Under the pieces are notes generated by a model, which was given only the letters and a program-made list of their open reading frames with translations, was not told where the DNA came from and ran no database searches. Shown in pieces: positions 1-8,890 of a stretch of 64,000 nucleotides of DNA (positions are counted from its first letter, which is position 1; each line of letters opens with the position of its first letter). The stretch is from Alloprevotella sp. (GTDB lineage Bacteria; Bacteroidota; Bacteroidia; Bacteroidales; Bacteroidaceae): NCBI GenBank assembly GCA_017471505.1, contig JAFUTC010000007.1, positions 248,001-312,000 of the forward strand, read 5' to 3'. The position numbers and the translations under genes are program-made.

Positions 1-1869
1 CAACACACGGCCTTGTTTGTCGCCCTGCTTATGACGGCAGCCTGCGGAATGGGCATACTGTCGATGTGGAATAGCCGGAACCGGCCACAAGTCGAATGGC
101 CGGAATCGAAACAACTATACCGCGCACAGATTCTACGCATACACAAGGACAACCCACGCAGTTGGCGCGTGGTATGTTCGATTGACGGACACCGGGCACA
201 AGGCGTGTTGGTGAAAAGTGGCTCGCAACCGCTTCCAGGCGACAGTATCTGGCTGCTTACCCAAATCACTCGTCCCAAGAACTATGGCAATCCGGGCGAA
301 ATGAACTACAGCGCTTATCTGCAACGCGACCAGATTGACGGCACCTTTATGTGCTACGCCAAAGAATGGGCTCCCATGGGAAAATACACGGCGAAATTTC
401 CCTCGGCCACTTGGTTTCTGCGCCAGCGCAGCAAGTTGGTGGAACGCTACAAAGACTATTTTTCCGACCACACGCTGGCCGTGGTCGCCTCGCTTACGCT
501 GGGCGACCGTTCGCTTATCACGTCCGACACCCGCACCTTGTTCTCGCAGTCGGGCACGGCACATGTCATCGCCCTGAGCGGCTTCCACCTGAGCATCTTT
601 ATTGCCATTGCCAACTTGTTTATGTGGCTGTTTGTCAGAAGCAGGCGGTGGCGCATGTGGCTTGGGCTGTGCCTCATTCCGATAATGTGGGCATTCTGCA
701 TGCTTGCCGGAGCGCCCTCGTCGCTTGTGCGAGCAGTCATCATGGCAAGCCTCTACCAGTTTTTGCTTGCCCTTCAATACGACTTGCAACCTTTAAATCT
801 GCTGTCGCTGGCTGCCATTGCCTTCTTTCTCGTTTCTCCCAACTCGCTCTACGATGTAGGATTTCAGTTGTCCTTTGTTGCCATGATAGCCATCTATGCC
901 GTCTATCCGCAACTGCCTCAACCGGGTTGGCTGCATAAGTCGAAGGCATTGCAGTTCCTATACGGTACCGTCATGCTATCGTTGGCCGCACAGATTGGAA
1001 CGTTCCCCATCGTGGCCTATCACTTCCATTCGATTCCACTATACGGATTGCTGTCGACACTGCTGATACTGCCATTCGCCTACCTTATATTGGGCGGCGG
1101 ATTGGCTTTCTTTCTGATTCCTCCCGTACAGTCTGTCGTTGCCTTCATCATGGAAAAAGCAACGACCCTAATGCTCGCCATCCTGACCACCGTCAGCCAT
1201 TGGCCGCTGAGCCACATTGCATTTGCACCGACTATGTGGCAAGTCGGTTTGTTCTACCTGTCGATTGGCTGTCTGATTGCGCCATTCCGACAAAAAGGGC
1301 AAAAATGGCTTTGCTTGGCCATCCTGGCCGGACTGATAGTACTGTGCGGACGCATTGCACGTGGTAGTCTCCGACTGCAACCTCAAATAGCCATCTACAA
1401 CAGCTACTTACCGCTGGTACATATTATCGGGACTGAAGAGGAAACTGCCATTTGGGCATCCAACGACAGTCTGACCGAGTTTCAGCATCGCATGGCCCGA
1501 AACCACCTTGAAGCACACAAAGACTACCGCCCGTCGCGACAGATGCCCCTGCCGACCCGCACCGCCACCCTATATGCCGACTCCACGCTTATAGTGTGGG
1601 GCTCGAAAACTATTGCCATTCCCCACCGGCAATATGGCAACGACCACGAACCCATTGCCACCCGGCCGACCGACATATTATTCGTCACAAAAGCATTCAG
1701 AGGTTCGCTGCGAAACCTATGCCTCCGGCTGCAACCAAAGACTATCGTAATAGGAGCAGACTTGTCGGAACAAAAACAACGGAAATATGCCCACGAAGTA
1801 GCCGACCTGCCTGTGCGTTGCCATATCGTGTCAAAAGATGGTGCCTACATTGAACATTTTTCGGACTAA
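1..1869 (+). CDS. comEC: ComEC/Rec2-type DNA uptake channel protein (5' end outside window)
   Basis: Integral inner-membrane protein of the ComEC/Rec2 family, which carries single-stranded DNA into the cytoplasm during transformation. The frame is open to base 1 (codons Q-H-T-A before the TTG at 13), so the N-terminus is missing. A DUF4131-like soluble stretch (about nt 100-370) is followed by the competence domain with the family motif GTAHVIALSGFHLSI near nt 555-600, then many hydrophobic helices to about nt 1360. The last 170 residues are soluble and lack an HxHxDH metallo-beta-lactamase signature. Bacteroidetes homologues often lack that domain, so this need not be a truncation. Whether the cell is naturally competent cannot be judged here. 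Confidence 0.88.
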   Translation, partial: QHTALFVALLMTAACGMGILSMWNSRNRPQVEWPESKQLYRAQILRIHKDNPRSWRVVCSIDGHRAQGVLVKSGSQPLPGDSIWLLTQITRPKNYGNPGEMNYSAYLQRDQIDGTFMCYAKEWAPMGKYTAKFPSATWFLRQRSKLVERYKDYFSDHTLAVVASLTLGDRSLITSDTRTLFSQSGTAHVIALSGFHLSIFIAIANLFMWLFVRSRRWRMWLGLCLIPIMWAFCMLAGAPSSLVRAVIMASLYQFLLALQYDLQPLNLLSLAAIAFFLVSPNSLYDVGFQLSFVAMIAIYAVYPQLPQPGWLHKSKALQFLYGTVMLSLAAQIGTFPIVAYHFHSIPLYGLLSTLLILPFAYLILGGGLAFFLIPPVQSVVAFIMEKATTLMLAILTTVSHWPLSHIAFAPTMWQVGLFYLSIGCLIAPFRQKGQKWLCLAILAGLIVLCGRIARGSLRLQPQIAIYNSYLPLVHIIGTEEETAIWASNDSLTEFQHRMARNHLEAHKDYRPSRQMPLPTRTATLYADSTLIVWGSKTIAIPHRQYGNDHEPIATRPTDILFVTKAFRGSLRNLCLRLQPKTIVIGADLSEQKQRKYAHEVADLPVRCHIVSKDGAYIEHFSD

Positions 1870-1983
1870 CCAAGAAATCATGCCATTAGGACACCGCTCT
1901 CTGAAAACTTCTTTTTAATTTAGCAAGCAATCGGGCACCACAGCCCCATAAACCACTCCCTTTCTAACCCGCTCTCATCGACC

Positions 1984-4935
1984 ATGTCCCTTACAATACC
2001 CAAATTCAACGATACGCCATTTGTACGCCTGATGCAGCGACGCGTGTTCAACGTACTGCTCCTGGGCACAAAGTACGACATATTTGCCCTTGAAGAAGAC
2101 GGACGAATCGATGAGCAAGTCTTTGCCGAATATACCACACTCGGATTGAGATATCCCCCGCGGTTTACGAAAGTGGAAACCGAGACCGAGGCGCTGCATG
2201 TGCTTTCCACACAGCACTTCGAACTGATAATCTGCATGCCCAATATGGCCGACCACGACGCCTTTGCCTCGGCCAAGAACATCAAACGCTTGTATCCCGA
2301 CTCAACCCTCGTGGTGCTGACGCCTTTCTCCCACGAAGTGTCGCGACGCATAAAGAAGGAAGACCTCAGCAATATCGACTACGTCTTTTCGTGGCTTGGC
2401 GATGCCGACTTGCTACTCGCCATCATCAAACTGGTAGAGGACAAATGGAATTTCGTAAACGATGCGCGGCTGGCCTCGGTGCGATGCATCATCTTGGTAG
2501 AGGACAGCATCCGTTTCTACTCTTCTGCACTGCCACACCTCTATCGCATTGTGCTGGAACAAAGTCGGGAGATTGCAAAAGAGGCACTTAACGACCAACT
2601 GAAGGCACTTCGAATGCGCGGCAGACCTAAAATCTTGCTGGCGCGTAATTACGAAGAAGCAATCAACCTGCTTGAGAACTACGGGGACTATGTATTAGGC
2701 GTCGTGTCCGATATGAGTTTCATGCGCAATAATACCAAGGACGAACTGGCCGGTTATCAACTCGGAATGGAACTTCCCAAATACTCGGCCGGCGCACGCC
2801 TGATTCTGGAGTCAAGTGAAGCCGACAATGTGGCCTATGCAAAGAAACTCGGCGTCGGTTTTATTCATAAGAACGACCGTCGTTACTCCGAGAAACTCCG
2901 TCACGAGATGGAACAGCACTTTGGCATGGGCGACTTTCGTATTATCAACCCGCGCACCCATAAACTTCTCTTCAAGGTGCATACGCTCCACGAACTGCAA
3001 ACCTGCATCAAGAACATACCCGATAGTGCCATGCGCTATCACCTTGCGAGAAACGACTTCTCACGTTTCTTCTTTAATCGCGCAATGTTTGAGCCCGCTC
3101 TCGTCTTGATAAACATAGACGTCAGCGAGTACGAGAGTATGGACGAGGCAAGGGAGTTCGTCTTCAACATCATAGTGGCCTACCGCCAGTTGAAGAACGA
3201 AGGCGTCGTGGCAGTCTATCAGGCCGACCGATTCGACAAATATGCTGCCTTCGCTCGTATAGGAAAAGGCTCGCTCGGCGGTAAAGGCCGCGGATTAGCC
3301 TTTATGGCGGCAATGATTCGACGGTACAAAAACAAAATGCCAGAGCATCTCTCGGTCGACATCCCAAAGACCGTGGTTGTCTGCACAGATGTTTTCGACC
3401 GCTTCATCCAACATAACCAGTTGCAGAAGGTTGCATTCTCCGACACCGATGATGAAATCATCTTCAAGCACTTTCAGTCCGCTCACCTTCCCGCAGAAAT
3501 CGTTTCGCAACTGGCGTCCTTCCTCGACGCAGTAGTAGGCCCCATCGCCATTCGCTCGTCCAGTTTGCTCGAAGATTCGCACTACCAGCCGTTTGCAGGC
3601 ATCTATTCGACCTTTATGATACCGGGCAGCGAAAACCGACAAGAGCGCCTGCGTCTGCTACTATGCGCCATAAAGGCCGTATATGCCAGCGTATATTTCA
3701 AAAAGAGCAAGGCCTATCTGCAAGCCACAAAGAACCTCGTAGAAGAGGAAAAGATGGCCATCGTATTACAGGAAGTGGTCGGAGAACAGCACGGCGACTA
3801 TTTTTATCCGACATTCAGCGGCGTAGCACGCTCACTAAATTTCTATCCCATAAATGACGAGAAGCCTGAAGACGGGATTGTTTCGCTTTCGCTTGGGTTA
3901 GGAAAATATATCGTTGACAATTACGGCAAAACGCTTCAGTTTTCGCCCAGACACCCACGTCGAATCCTCCAATTGTCCCAACCTGAGATTGCATTGCGCG
4001 ATTCTCAGAAACAATTTCTGGCTATAAATCTCCGGCATCCCATGGATTCCTTTGAGCGGGAAGATAATTTCAACCTGTCGGAGTTAGATTTGTCGGCAGC
4101 CGAAGCCGACGGCGTGCTTAAACTCGTATGCTCCACCTACGATGCCAATGACAATCGGTTGAAACCAGGATGGCACAAATACGGACGAAAGATTGTAAGT
4201 TTCCAAAACCTTATCGAATACGACGAATACCCTATTGCTGCGACCATCAACAGACTTTTGGAGATTGGCAAGCGTGAGATGGGCAGAAATATCGAAGTCG
4301 AATTAGCCGGCATCATTGATCCCGTGGCACGAAAAGCCAGTCTGAAACTGCTTCAGATGCGTCCCATCGTCGATATGAATAATGACATCGACGACCACCA
4401 GATTGAAACCGTTGAAAACAACGCTACCATACTGGTGTCGTCTAATCAAGCACTGGGAAACGGCAAGCGCGACACCATGCGCCATATTGTATATGTCCGG
4501 CCCGATAATTTCGACCCGTCAAACAACAAGGCACTCGCCCAAGAAGTGGCTGCCATCAACCAGCAGTTCGTGGACAACGACGAAAAATACATATTAGTCG
4601 GTCCCGGCAGATGGGGAAGCAGCGATCCTTGGTTAGGCATACCAGTTGATTTCCCAGACATCAACCAGGCCGGCATAATCGTGGAATGCACCTACTCGGA
4701 CTATCGGATTGAACCGAGCCAGGGAACTCACTTCTTCCAAAATCTGACCAGCCTCGGCATCGGATATATGTGCGTAGACGAAAGTCGCGGAAACGGATTG
4801 TTCAATGTAGCCGCACTAAACACCCTTGCCGCATGCTACGAGTCGGATGGCATCCGCATCGTGGAGTATGAACAGCCGTTGCAGGTGCTTCTGAACGGCC
4901 GGTCGGGCAAAGGTATTGTGGCAGAAAGCCACTAA
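1984..4935 (+). CDS. Orphan PEP/pyruvate-binding (PPDK_N) protein with receiver-like N-terminal domains
   Basis: 983-residue cytoplasmic protein. Residues about 400-800 match the nucleotide-binding domain of pyruvate phosphate dikinase and PEP synthase: a Gly-rich segment GKGSLGGKGRGLAFM, then GPIAIRSSSLLEDS and a PFAGIYSTF stretch. The phosphohistidine domain (GGxTSHA) and the PEP/pyruvate TIM barrel are absent, so it cannot run the full dikinase reaction alone. The first 360 residues look like two response-regulator folds (LIICMPNMAD and VLGVVSDMSF sit where phospho-acceptor strands would). A signalling or phosphotransfer role is inferred. The start is the ATG with the best N-terminus, 114 bases after comEC. 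Similar proteins are annotated in Bacteroidetes as PEP synthase, which overstates what the sequence supports. Confidence 0.75.
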   Translation: MSLTIPKFNDTPFVRLMQRRVFNVLLLGTKYDIFALEEDGRIDEQVFAEYTTLGLRYPPRFTKVETETEALHVLSTQHFELIICMPNMADHDAFASAKNIKRLYPDSTLVVLTPFSHEVSRRIKKEDLSNIDYVFSWLGDADLLLAIIKLVEDKWNFVNDARLASVRCIILVEDSIRFYSSALPHLYRIVLEQSREIAKEALNDQLKALRMRGRPKILLARNYEEAINLLENYGDYVLGVVSDMSFMRNNTKDELAGYQLGMELPKYSAGARLILESSEADNVAYAKKLGVGFIHKNDRRYSEKLRHEMEQHFGMGDFRIINPRTHKLLFKVHTLHELQTCIKNIPDSAMRYHLARNDFSRFFFNRAMFEPALVLINIDVSEYESMDEAREFVFNIIVAYRQLKNEGVVAVYQADRFDKYAAFARIGKGSLGGKGRGLAFMAAMIRRYKNKMPEHLSVDIPKTVVVCTDVFDRFIQHNQLQKVAFSDTDDEIIFKHFQSAHLPAEIVSQLASFLDAVVGPIAIRSSSLLEDSHYQPFAGIYSTFMIPGSENRQERLRLLLCAIKAVYASVYFKKSKAYLQATKNLVEEEKMAIVLQEVVGEQHGDYFYPTFSGVARSLNFYPINDEKPEDGIVSLSLGLGKYIVDNYGKTLQFSPRHPRRILQLSQPEIALRDSQKQFLAINLRHPMDSFEREDNFNLSELDLSAAEADGVLKLVCSTYDANDNRLKPGWHKYGRKIVSFQNLIEYDEYPIAATINRLLEIGKREMGRNIEVELAGIIDPVARKASLKLLQMRPIVDMNNDIDDHQIETVENNATILVSSNQALGNGKRDTMRHIVYVRPDNFDPSNNKALAQEVAAINQQFVDNDEKYILVGPGRWGSSDPWLGIPVDFPDINQAGIIVECTYSDYRIEPSQGTHFFQNLTSLGIGYMCVDESRGNGLFNVAALNTLAACYESDGIRIVEYEQPLQVLLNGRSGKGIVAESH

Positions 4936-5003
4936 ATACGAAAAATTCAGTATATTCGCCACAAATTCATCCATAGCCAACCGCCATCGCACGTACAAAC
5001 ACA

Positions 5004-5978
5004 ATGATTGTAAAGAGATATAGTCCGGCATATCAGCAGGTTTGGGACAGTTTCATAGACGAGTCGCGCAACGGAACTTTTCTGTTGAAGCGTCCGTATA
5101 TGGACTATCACGCTGACCGCTTTCCCGACCATTCTCTCCTTATCTGCTCCGACAGCGGAAAGGTGTTGGCGGTGCTTCCGGCCCACGAAGAGGAAAACGC
5201 CACCGTGTTGGCTTCGCACAACGGACTCACATACGGCGGATTTATTATCGACCCCAAAAGTTCGACAGCAGATGTCGGTCAATTCTTCAAGTTGACGATT
5301 GACTACCTGCTGTCGAATCATTTTATGCGATGGACCTACAAGCCCATTCCACACATCTATCACACCACGCCCTGCGAGGAAGACCTGTTTTGGATATACC
5401 GATTGGGCGGAAGGCTTATCTACCGCAATCTCTCATCGGCAATTCCGCTCCACAACCCGCTCCCATTTTCCACGCTTCGTAATCGGAAAATCAAATCGGC
5501 ACGTAACTATCCGCTGGAAATACGGATTGACGACTGGAGCCGCATATCCGACTACTGGGATGTACTATCGCAGGTGTTGGAAAGTCGCCACCACACCACC
5601 CCTACCCACTCGCTTGCCGAAATCGAACTATTGCACAGCCGTTTTCCCCAACACATCCAATTGGCAACTTGCTACAACGGCGACACACTATTGGCCGGCA
5701 TCGTGGTTTACGTATGGCGTGGCATTGCCCACCTACAGTATATTGCGGCAGGTGCCGTCGGCCTGGAGCAAAAAGCACTCGACGCGCTCATTGCCCAACT
5801 GATTTCACACTATAAAAACCTCGGACTGGACTACTTTGACTTTGGCATCTCCACCGAGGACGGAGGCGCCTACCTGAACCGCGGACTTGTGTTCCAAAAA
5901 GAGGGATTTGGCGGTCGAGGCATCTGTTACGATGAATACGAAATCGAACTTTCGCCCAAACAGCTCACACTTTTCTGA
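5004..5978 (+). CDS. GNAT/FemAB-like acyl- or aminoacyl-transferase
   Basis: 324-residue soluble protein with no signal peptide. The layout resembles the FemAB/GNAT superfamily: an N-terminal half starting YSPAYQQVWDSFI, a middle segment with a basic RNRKIKSARNY stretch, and a C-terminal half with the GNAT-like run HLQYIAAGAVGLEQKALDALI and LDYFDFGIS. Members transfer amino acids or acyl groups to cell-surface precursors or sugars. It sits 68 bases after the PEP-binding protein and 57 bases before three glycosyltransferases on the same strand. A part in surface-glycan decoration is therefore likely but not shown. The exact substrate cannot be read from the sequence. Confidence 0.6.
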   Translation: MIVKRYSPAYQQVWDSFIDESRNGTFLLKRPYMDYHADRFPDHSLLICSDSGKVLAVLPAHEEENATVLASHNGLTYGGFIIDPKSSTADVGQFFKLTIDYLLSNHFMRWTYKPIPHIYHTTPCEEDLFWIYRLGGRLIYRNLSSAIPLHNPLPFSTLRNRKIKSARNYPLEIRIDDWSRISDYWDVLSQVLESRHHTTPTHSLAEIELLHSRFPQHIQLATCYNGDTLLAGIVVYVWRGIAHLQYIAAGAVGLEQKALDALIAQLISHYKNLGLDYFDFGISTEDGGAYLNRGLVFQKEGFGGRGICYDEYEIELSPKQLTLF

Positions 5979-6035
5979 ACATAGCAACTATCCACATAAT
6001 TTCTACTCCATCCCATCCAACCAAACAATAGCCCT

Positions 6036-6842
6036 ATGACCCTTGATGTTCTTATTTGCTGCATAGACAAAGGCATTGTCAGAATCAACGATACGCTTGC
6101 CGACCCGCGCGACGATGTTCACTACATCATGTCCTATCAATATACCGACGAGCGCTATTTGGACCTTATTCCGCAAGCACTTCGCAACCGACACGACGTG
6201 ACGCTGTACACCTACAAAGGTCGCGGACTTTCGGCCAATAGAAATCTGGCGCTTGAAAAGGCTACTGCCGACTTGGTGATGTATCTGGACGACGACACGC
6301 GACTTACTGAAAACACATTCGATACGATTTTCGGAGTGATGGAAGAGCATGCTGACCTCGACGTGGCTTTTTTCTGCGCAAGCACCTATACGGGCAAGCC
6401 GCTCAAGAATTATCCCAGCGAAGAATGCGTCATCAATCAGATGCCAGAACAATACACCATCTCGGCAATTGAGATGGTAGCCCGCCGGCGCAGTATTCAG
6501 GGACGCGTCAGGTTTGACGAACGCTTTGGTTTGGGTACTCCGTTCCTAACTTGTGGCGAGGAAGACATCTGGATGATTGATGCGCAGAAAGCCAACCTAA
6601 GCATGCGCTATTTCCCCATAAAGATTGTTGAGACTTCGACCCTGCTCAAGAAAGCCATGATTTATGTGGATGCCGGCGTGCAGCGTAGTTACGGCGCAAT
6701 CTCCTATTATAAATACGGCCGCAAGGCTTGGGTCAAGTGCTTCAACTATGCCGTCCAGTCGTCAAAGAATCGGATGTGCCATTTTTGGCCGTTTATGCGC
6801 CACATGGCCGAGGGTATCCGATTTATGAAAAAGACTTCTTGA
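6036..6842 (+). CDS. Family 2 glycosyltransferase, tandem copy 1
   Basis: 268-residue GT-A fold glycosyltransferase. It opens with TLDVLICCIDKGI, has GRGLSANRNLAL, and then the metal-binding acidic motif LDDDT (about residue 85). The segment FDERFGLGTPFLTCGEED is the acceptor/catalytic region. No membrane helix is seen. It probably transfers a sugar from a nucleotide-sugar to a lipid- or cell-surface-linked glycan. The neighbouring gene has exactly the same length and the same motifs in the same order, so the two appear to be a tandem duplication. Donor and acceptor are unknown. Confidence 0.8.
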   Translation: MTLDVLICCIDKGIVRINDTLADPRDDVHYIMSYQYTDERYLDLIPQALRNRHDVTLYTYKGRGLSANRNLALEKATADLVMYLDDDTRLTENTFDTIFGVMEEHADLDVAFFCASTYTGKPLKNYPSEECVINQMPEQYTISAIEMVARRRSIQGRVRFDERFGLGTPFLTCGEEDIWMIDAQKANLSMRYFPIKIVETSTLLKKAMIYVDAGVQRSYGAISYYKYGRKAWVKCFNYAVQSSKNRMCHFWPFMRHMAEGIRFMKKTS

Positions 6843-6853
6843 ACCATCGGACT

Positions 6854-7660
6854 ATGCTGCTTGAAATCCTCATATCGACCATCAACCAAGGCATTGAGCA
6901 TATCGACCAGATGCTTATGCCTGCGAGACCCGATGTCCGATATCTGATTGTGTGGCAGCATACGGACGGAAAACCCTACCGCATATCGTCGCCGATAGCA
7001 ACCAGAAACGACCTGCGGCTACTGACCTGCCGCCGAGCCGGACTATCGCACAGCCGAAATCTTGCCCTCCGGCATGCGCAGGGCACTATCCTTCTCTTTG
7101 CCGACGACGATTGTCGCTACACCTCCCAATATGTGGGTAATCTGCTGGATGCTTTCGCCGAGCACCCGCGTGCAGATATTATCTGTCTGAAGGCATCTAC
7201 GGAATCGGGCGAGCCACTTAAGGCCTACCCCGCCAATCCCTTCCACCTGTCGCACCGCCCTAAAGGATACTACCCCAGTTCGGTCGAGATAGCCTGCCGT
7301 CGCACGGACCGATTGCCCGCATTCGACGAACGCTTCGGACTGGGTTCCAAACATCTTGCATGCGGCGAGGAAGAGGTTTTCCTATACGACGCACTGAAAA
7401 ATGGGCTGGCGGTGGTTTTTTACCCTGCCACCGTGGTAGAAACCGACTCGTACACCACCGGAAGCCGCTTCTCCGAAGAGGCAGCCGTAAGGCGTGCCAA
7501 GGGAGCAGTACTGTGCAAACTGCACGGACTGCCAGGCGGAACGGCAAGATGCGTGTACGAGGCCTTTCGCATAAAGCAAGCATCCTGGACCACGCGACTT
7601 TCCTATCTGCGCGATATGCTTGTCGGCATAAAACACCTGTACGATGGACGTACGCGATAA
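6854..7660 (+). CDS. Family 2 glycosyltransferase, tandem copy 2
   Basis: Paralogue of the preceding gene, also 268 residues. It opens with LEILISTINQGIEHID, has RAGLSHSRNLAL, the acidic motif ADDDC and FDERFGLGSKHLACGEEE. The frame is open upstream to 6728, but the ATG at 6854 lines up exactly with the start of copy 1 and lies 12 bases after its stop, so it is preferred. The 3' end overlaps the next glycosyltransferase by 17 bases, which suggests translational coupling. Predicted role: sugar transfer in the same surface-glycan pathway as its neighbours, perhaps with a different acceptor or linkage. Confidence 0.8.
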   Translation: MLLEILISTINQGIEHIDQMLMPARPDVRYLIVWQHTDGKPYRISSPIATRNDLRLLTCRRAGLSHSRNLALRHAQGTILLFADDDCRYTSQYVGNLLDAFAEHPRADIICLKASTESGEPLKAYPANPFHLSHRPKGYYPSSVEIACRRTDRLPAFDERFGLGSKHLACGEEEVFLYDALKNGLAVVFYPATVVETDSYTTGSRFSEEAAVRRAKGAVLCKLHGLPGGTARCVYEAFRIKQASWTTRLSYLRDMLVGIKHLYDGRTR

Positions 7661-8552
7661 TTTTTCGATAGTCATTCCCTTCTACAACCGAGCCAAATGG
7701 CTACCCGCCACCCTCGCGTCATTGTCGGACTTGCTCACCTGGCCCGTCGAACTGATTTTTGTCGATAACCAATCGACCGACCTGTCGGTCCAACTGATTG
7801 AGCGCTTTATGGCCGACAACAGCCAGTCGGCGGCATCGGTCCGACTCCTTAGCGAACCGAAGCGCGGTGCCGCTGCTGCACGCAACTGCGGCCTGCATGC
7901 GGCCACACGCCCTTATGTATTCTTCTTCGACTCCGACGACGAGTTCTCACTATCCCATTTGGAAGAAGCACTACCCCATGTCGGAACAACCGACCTGATA
8001 CTGTCAGCCACACGCATGCGAGTTGCATCAGGGCGCATCACCACCAGGCGCAGTTGTCGAACGCTCTCGCCCGCCGACCAGATACTGACCGGCCAACTGT
8101 CGACGCAGTCCATGATTTTCCGAACGGACTTTCTGAAACGCATCGGCGGCTGGAATGAGAATTTGCCTATATGGAACGACTGGGAACTGGGCATAAGAGC
8201 CCTGAAGTCCGAGCCGCGAGCCGTTTGGCTAAGCCATGCCCACCATCTCATCAACCAGCACGCGAACAGCATAACGGGAACCGACCGGAAGTCGCACTTC
8301 TCAGGCTACCTGTCGGCAATTAACGCCGTGGACCATATGACTCTGACATCCCATGAGCGGCATGCACTCCGAGCCCGTACGACCATTCTTGCCGCCGAAC
8401 TTCGTAGCGAAAAAGCGCACGAAGAATCGCAGGCACTGCTGCAGGCCTATCCGCTCACAAATGCGGCCTACAAATTGCTCTTCCTATACGCCCGCACTTT
8501 GCACAAAGGCAGTTGGTGGCTTTATAGGAACTTGCTCGGAAAATCACTATAG
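7644..8552 (+). CDS. Family 2 glycosyltransferase
   Basis: 302-residue GT2 enzyme of a different subfamily from the two upstream genes. It opens with FSIVIPFYNRAKWLP, typical of GT2 nucleotide-sugar binding, followed by VDNQSTD, GAAAARNCGL and the acidic FFDSDDEF motif (about residue 95). WNEDWELG-like acceptor residues occur as WNENLPIWNDWELGIRA. No transmembrane helix is obvious. The ATG lies inside the end of the preceding gene, so the three glycosyltransferases form one transcription unit. The gene ends before a hairpin at 8582-8619 and a 21-bp palindrome array. Confidence 0.85.
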   Translation: MDVRDNFSIVIPFYNRAKWLPATLASLSDLLTWPVELIFVDNQSTDLSVQLIERFMADNSQSAASVRLLSEPKRGAAAARNCGLHAATRPYVFFFDSDDEFSLSHLEEALPHVGTTDLILSATRMRVASGRITTRRSCRTLSPADQILTGQLSTQSMIFRTDFLKRIGGWNENLPIWNDWELGIRALKSEPRAVWLSHAHHLINQHANSITGTDRKSHFSGYLSAINAVDHMTLTSHERHALRARTTILAAELRSEKAHEESQALLQAYPLTNAAYKLLFLYARTLHKGSWWLYRNLLGKSL

Positions 8553-8581
8553 AGCCAATCCTTTATATAATTATAAACCAG

Positions 8582-8619
8582 CGTGTTATAATCCTATAAA
8601 TAAAGCAAATTATAGCACG
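8582..8619 (+). terminator. Hairpin after the glycosyltransferase operon
   Basis: Inverted repeat with arms 8582-8592 (cgtgttataat) and 8609-8619 (attatagcacg), 11 bp with one G-U wobble and a 16-base AT-rich loop. No clean U-run follows, so termination is plausible but weakly supported. The stem may instead be a degenerate edge of the adjacent repeat array. Confidence 0.4.
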
Positions 8620-8729
8620 TGAAAATTGTATTATACAATCAAAAAATTCAATTATACAATTTCGAAATTGCATAATACAATCTGCAAATTGCATTATGAA
8701 ATTTTTCGATTCCATTATGCAATTTTTTC
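8604..8729. repeat. 21-bp-period palindrome array, locus 1
   Basis: Five clear near-palindromic 15-mers start at 8625, 8646, 8667, 8688 and 8709, exactly 21 bases apart. The second reads attcaattatacaat and the third attgcataatacaat. A degenerate sixth unit fits at 8604. Between the cores lie AT-rich 6-mers. On the minus strand the array reads as a heptad pseudo-peptide (pattern NCIMQF.), an artefact of 21 = 3 x 7. The array fills most of the 338-base gap between the glycosyltransferase operon and the DUF4332 gene. The same family occurs at 19.5, 27.4 and 59.3 kb. Confidence 0.9.
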
Positions 8730-8836
8730 GTTCCACTAACCTGCACAAAATCAATCCATTCCCATCCGCCGGAAACATTACGTCCCAGCGAGTCGGAATT
8801 ATTTTTTTTGCTTTTACGATTTGAAAGGAAATTCGT

Positions 8837-8844
8837 TATATTTG
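8837..8844 (+). promoter_or_regulatory. Bacteroidetes -7 box (TATATTTG) for the DUF4332 gene
   Basis: TATATTTG matches TAnnTTTG and lies 46 bases before the ATG at 8891. No well-spaced -33 TTTG is present: the nearest candidates, at 8807 and 8820, give spacers of 26 and 13 bases. The box follows the repeat array by about 110 bases. Confidence 0.55.
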
Positions 8845-8890
8845 CATAGGAATAAAAAACTTGTTTCACCCACCAACAAAAATTATCACT

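Noticed and set aside
8604-8729. CRISPR array
   Set aside because: The whole 21-bp unit is a degenerate palindrome with only 6 bases between cores. There are no unique spacers, no constant repeat, and no cas genes in the window.
8563-8778. 71-codon minus-strand ORF across repeat locus 1, with a repeating NCIMQF-like heptad
   Set aside because: The heptads arise because the 21-bp repeat period is divisible by three. No signal, domain or start context supports a protein.
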